From contig NZ_JAPVQY010000060.1 of NCBI RefSeq assembly GCF_027257875.1, positions 1 through 49,127 on the forward strand: 49,127 nucleotides of DNA, read 5' to 3'. Below are positions 48,244 through 49,127 of this stretch, piece after piece. This DNA comes from Burkholderia sp. IMCC1007. Lineage in GTDB: Bacteria; Pseudomonadota; Gammaproteobacteria; Burkholderiales; Burkholderiaceae. Every line of letters begins with the position of its first letter. Position 1 is the stretch's first letter. A program made the position numbers and the translations under genes. The notes under the pieces were generated by a model. The model was not told the DNA's origin. It saw only the letters and a program-made list of their open reading frames with translations, and ran no database searches.

Positions 48244-48762
48244 ATGCCGACTCCCGCTTATATCAGCATCCAGGGCAAGACCCAGGGCCACATCACGCAG
48301 GGCGCTTTCACCCCCGACTCGGTGGGCAACGTGTACCAGGAAGGCCACGAAGATCAGATTCTGGTCCAGGAAATCGAACATCTGATCGCGACGCCGACCG
48401 ATCCGCAAAGCGGTCAGCCGTCGGGCCAGCGCGTGCACAAGCCGTTCACGTTTACTTCTCCGCTGAACAAGGCCACGCCGCTGCTGTACCAGGCGCTGGC
48501 GGCAGGCGAGATGCTCCCCGAGGTGGAGGTGAAGTGGTATCGCACCTCCACCGAGGGCAAGCAGGAGCACTTCTTCACGACCAAGCTCGAAGACGCCACC
48601 ATCGTCAACATCAACGCCGTGTTGCCGCATGCGCAGGACGCCAGCAAGGCCGAGTACACCCAACTGGTGAAGGTCTCGATGGCGTATCGCAAGATCACCT
48701 GGACGCACGCCATCGCCGGCACGGAAGCGTCGGACGACTGGCGCAAGCCGCAGGAAGCCTAA
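48244..48762 (+). CDS. hcp: Type VI secretion tube protein Hcp
   Basis: 172 residues, Hcp1 family. It begins MPTPAYISIQGKTQGHITQG and has QILVQEIEHLIATPTDPQSGQPSGQRVHKPFTF and VEVKWYRTSTEGKQEHFFTTKLEDATIVNINAVLPH, the family's beta-barrel strands. Hcp hexamers stack to form the inner tube ejected by the type VI secretion system. AAGGACA is a modest Shine-Dalgarno. The vgrG gene starts 89 bases downstream, a usual orphan hcp-vgrG arrangement in Burkholderia. A near-consensus sigma-54 promoter precedes it. Confidence 0.95.
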   Translation: MPTPAYISIQGKTQGHITQGAFTPDSVGNVYQEGHEDQILVQEIEHLIATPTDPQSGQPSGQRVHKPFTFTSPLNKATPLLYQALAAGEMLPEVEVKWYRTSTEGKQEHFFTTKLEDATIVNINAVLPHAQDASKAEYTQLVKVSMAYRKITWTHAIAGTEASDDWRKPQEA

Positions 48763-48851
48763 GCCCGGGCCTTTGCGCGGCCGGTGCATGCGCCGGCCGC
48801 GCTATCCGCATGTAGACCCACGGCTCGATCACGGGCCGGTAAGGAACGCTG

Positions 48852-49127
48852 ATGGCGACTTCATCCGATCTGCGCTTTACCTTTGCTGTTGGTGACGAAC
48901 CATTCGAGGTCGTCGAGTTCACGTTGCGTGAGGGGTTGTCCGAGACCTTCCTGTTGCAGGTCGAACTGGCCAGCCGTAACGCCGCGATCGACTTCGGACG
49001 GGTGCTCGACCACAACGGCCTGCTGACGATCTGGCAAGGCGCGCGGCCGGTGCGCTACGTGCATGGCACGGTGTCGTCGTTCGAGCAGGGGGACACCGGC
49101 TTCCGGCGCACGCGTTACTCGGCCGTG
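48852..49127 (+). CDS. vgrG: Type VI secretion tip protein VgrG, 5' part
   Basis: The first 92 codons before the window ends. LRFTFAVGDEPFEVVEFTLREGLSETFLLQVELASRNAAIDFGRVLDHNGLLTI is the typical VgrG N terminus (gp27-like domain), followed by VRYVHGTVSSFEQGDTG. VgrG trimers cap the Hcp tube and carry effectors. Effector, adaptor and immunity genes would lie beyond the window. Translation start is the ATG at 48852, 9 bases after an AAGGA. Confidence 0.9.
   Translation, partial: MATSSDLRFTFAVGDEPFEVVEFTLREGLSETFLLQVELASRNAAIDFGRVLDHNGLLTIWQGARPVRYVHGTVSSFEQGDTGFRRTRYSAV

Overview
This window comes from a high-G+C betaproteobacterium, almost certainly Burkholderia sensu lato and probably the B. 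cepacia complex. Codon use, the many lineage-typical small DUF proteins, the Hcp/VgrG pair and the mix of stress, glycan and transport genes all fit. The gene content is accessory: I saw no rRNA, tRNA, CRISPR array or insertion sequence.

Layout. (1) 1-5.3 kb: the end of a tightly overlapping plus-strand glycan operon (GT9, NodU/CmcH carbamoyltransferase, GT2, GT9, GT1/4). (2) 5.3-14.6 kb: two sigma-54 activators (one without a receiver domain), a minus-strand PIG-L deacetylase/GT2 pair, a hybrid histidine kinase, and a minus-strand GT4/UDP-glucuronate-decarboxylase pair. (3) 14.7-19.6 kb: a stress block (BON protein, two SDRs, DUF2795, membrane protein, DUF4142, ferritin-like). (4) 19.7-27.1 kb: NRAMP-like transporter and UdgX-type uracil-DNA glycosylase, a lone receiver protein, then an organic-acid transport block (LysR, DctA-like, ModA-like binding protein, MFS) that shows no sigma-54 promoters. 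(5) 27.3-46.2 kb: a long stress island with CBS and PRC-barrel proteins, many small hypothetical proteins, a DUF892 protein, rpoN2, DUF3008, DUF1328, catalase HPII, Ku, LigD, a CPA1 antiporter, DUF3175, a secreted Gly/Ser protein, a PfpI/DJ-1 protein, DUF1488 and a phosphatidylserine decarboxylase. (6) 46.4 kb to the end: a visibly less G+C-rich patch with an RsbRD-type histidine kinase, a doubtful ORF, and the start of an hcp-vgrG type VI secretion locus.

Main observation. Seventeen intergenic sites on both strands match the sigma-54 -24/-12 promoter: GGCAC/T (once GGCAA), then GC (usually TTGC), with exactly 10 bases between the GG and the GC. Nearly all lie 20-110 bases upstream of a start codon. 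They precede the glycan genes, the stress genes, a second sigma-54 gene (rpoN2) and hcp. With two sigma-54 activators and a hybrid kinase in the same 49 kb, the window reads as a self-contained sigma-54 regulon. It would drive a surface-glycan and general-stress programme (peroxide defence, end joining, envelope and ferritin-like proteins), a role more usually given to sigma-S or ECF systems. A 25-bp motif upstream of three of the promoters is a candidate activator-binding site. The regulon interpretation is inference from sequence; the promoter matches are directly visible.
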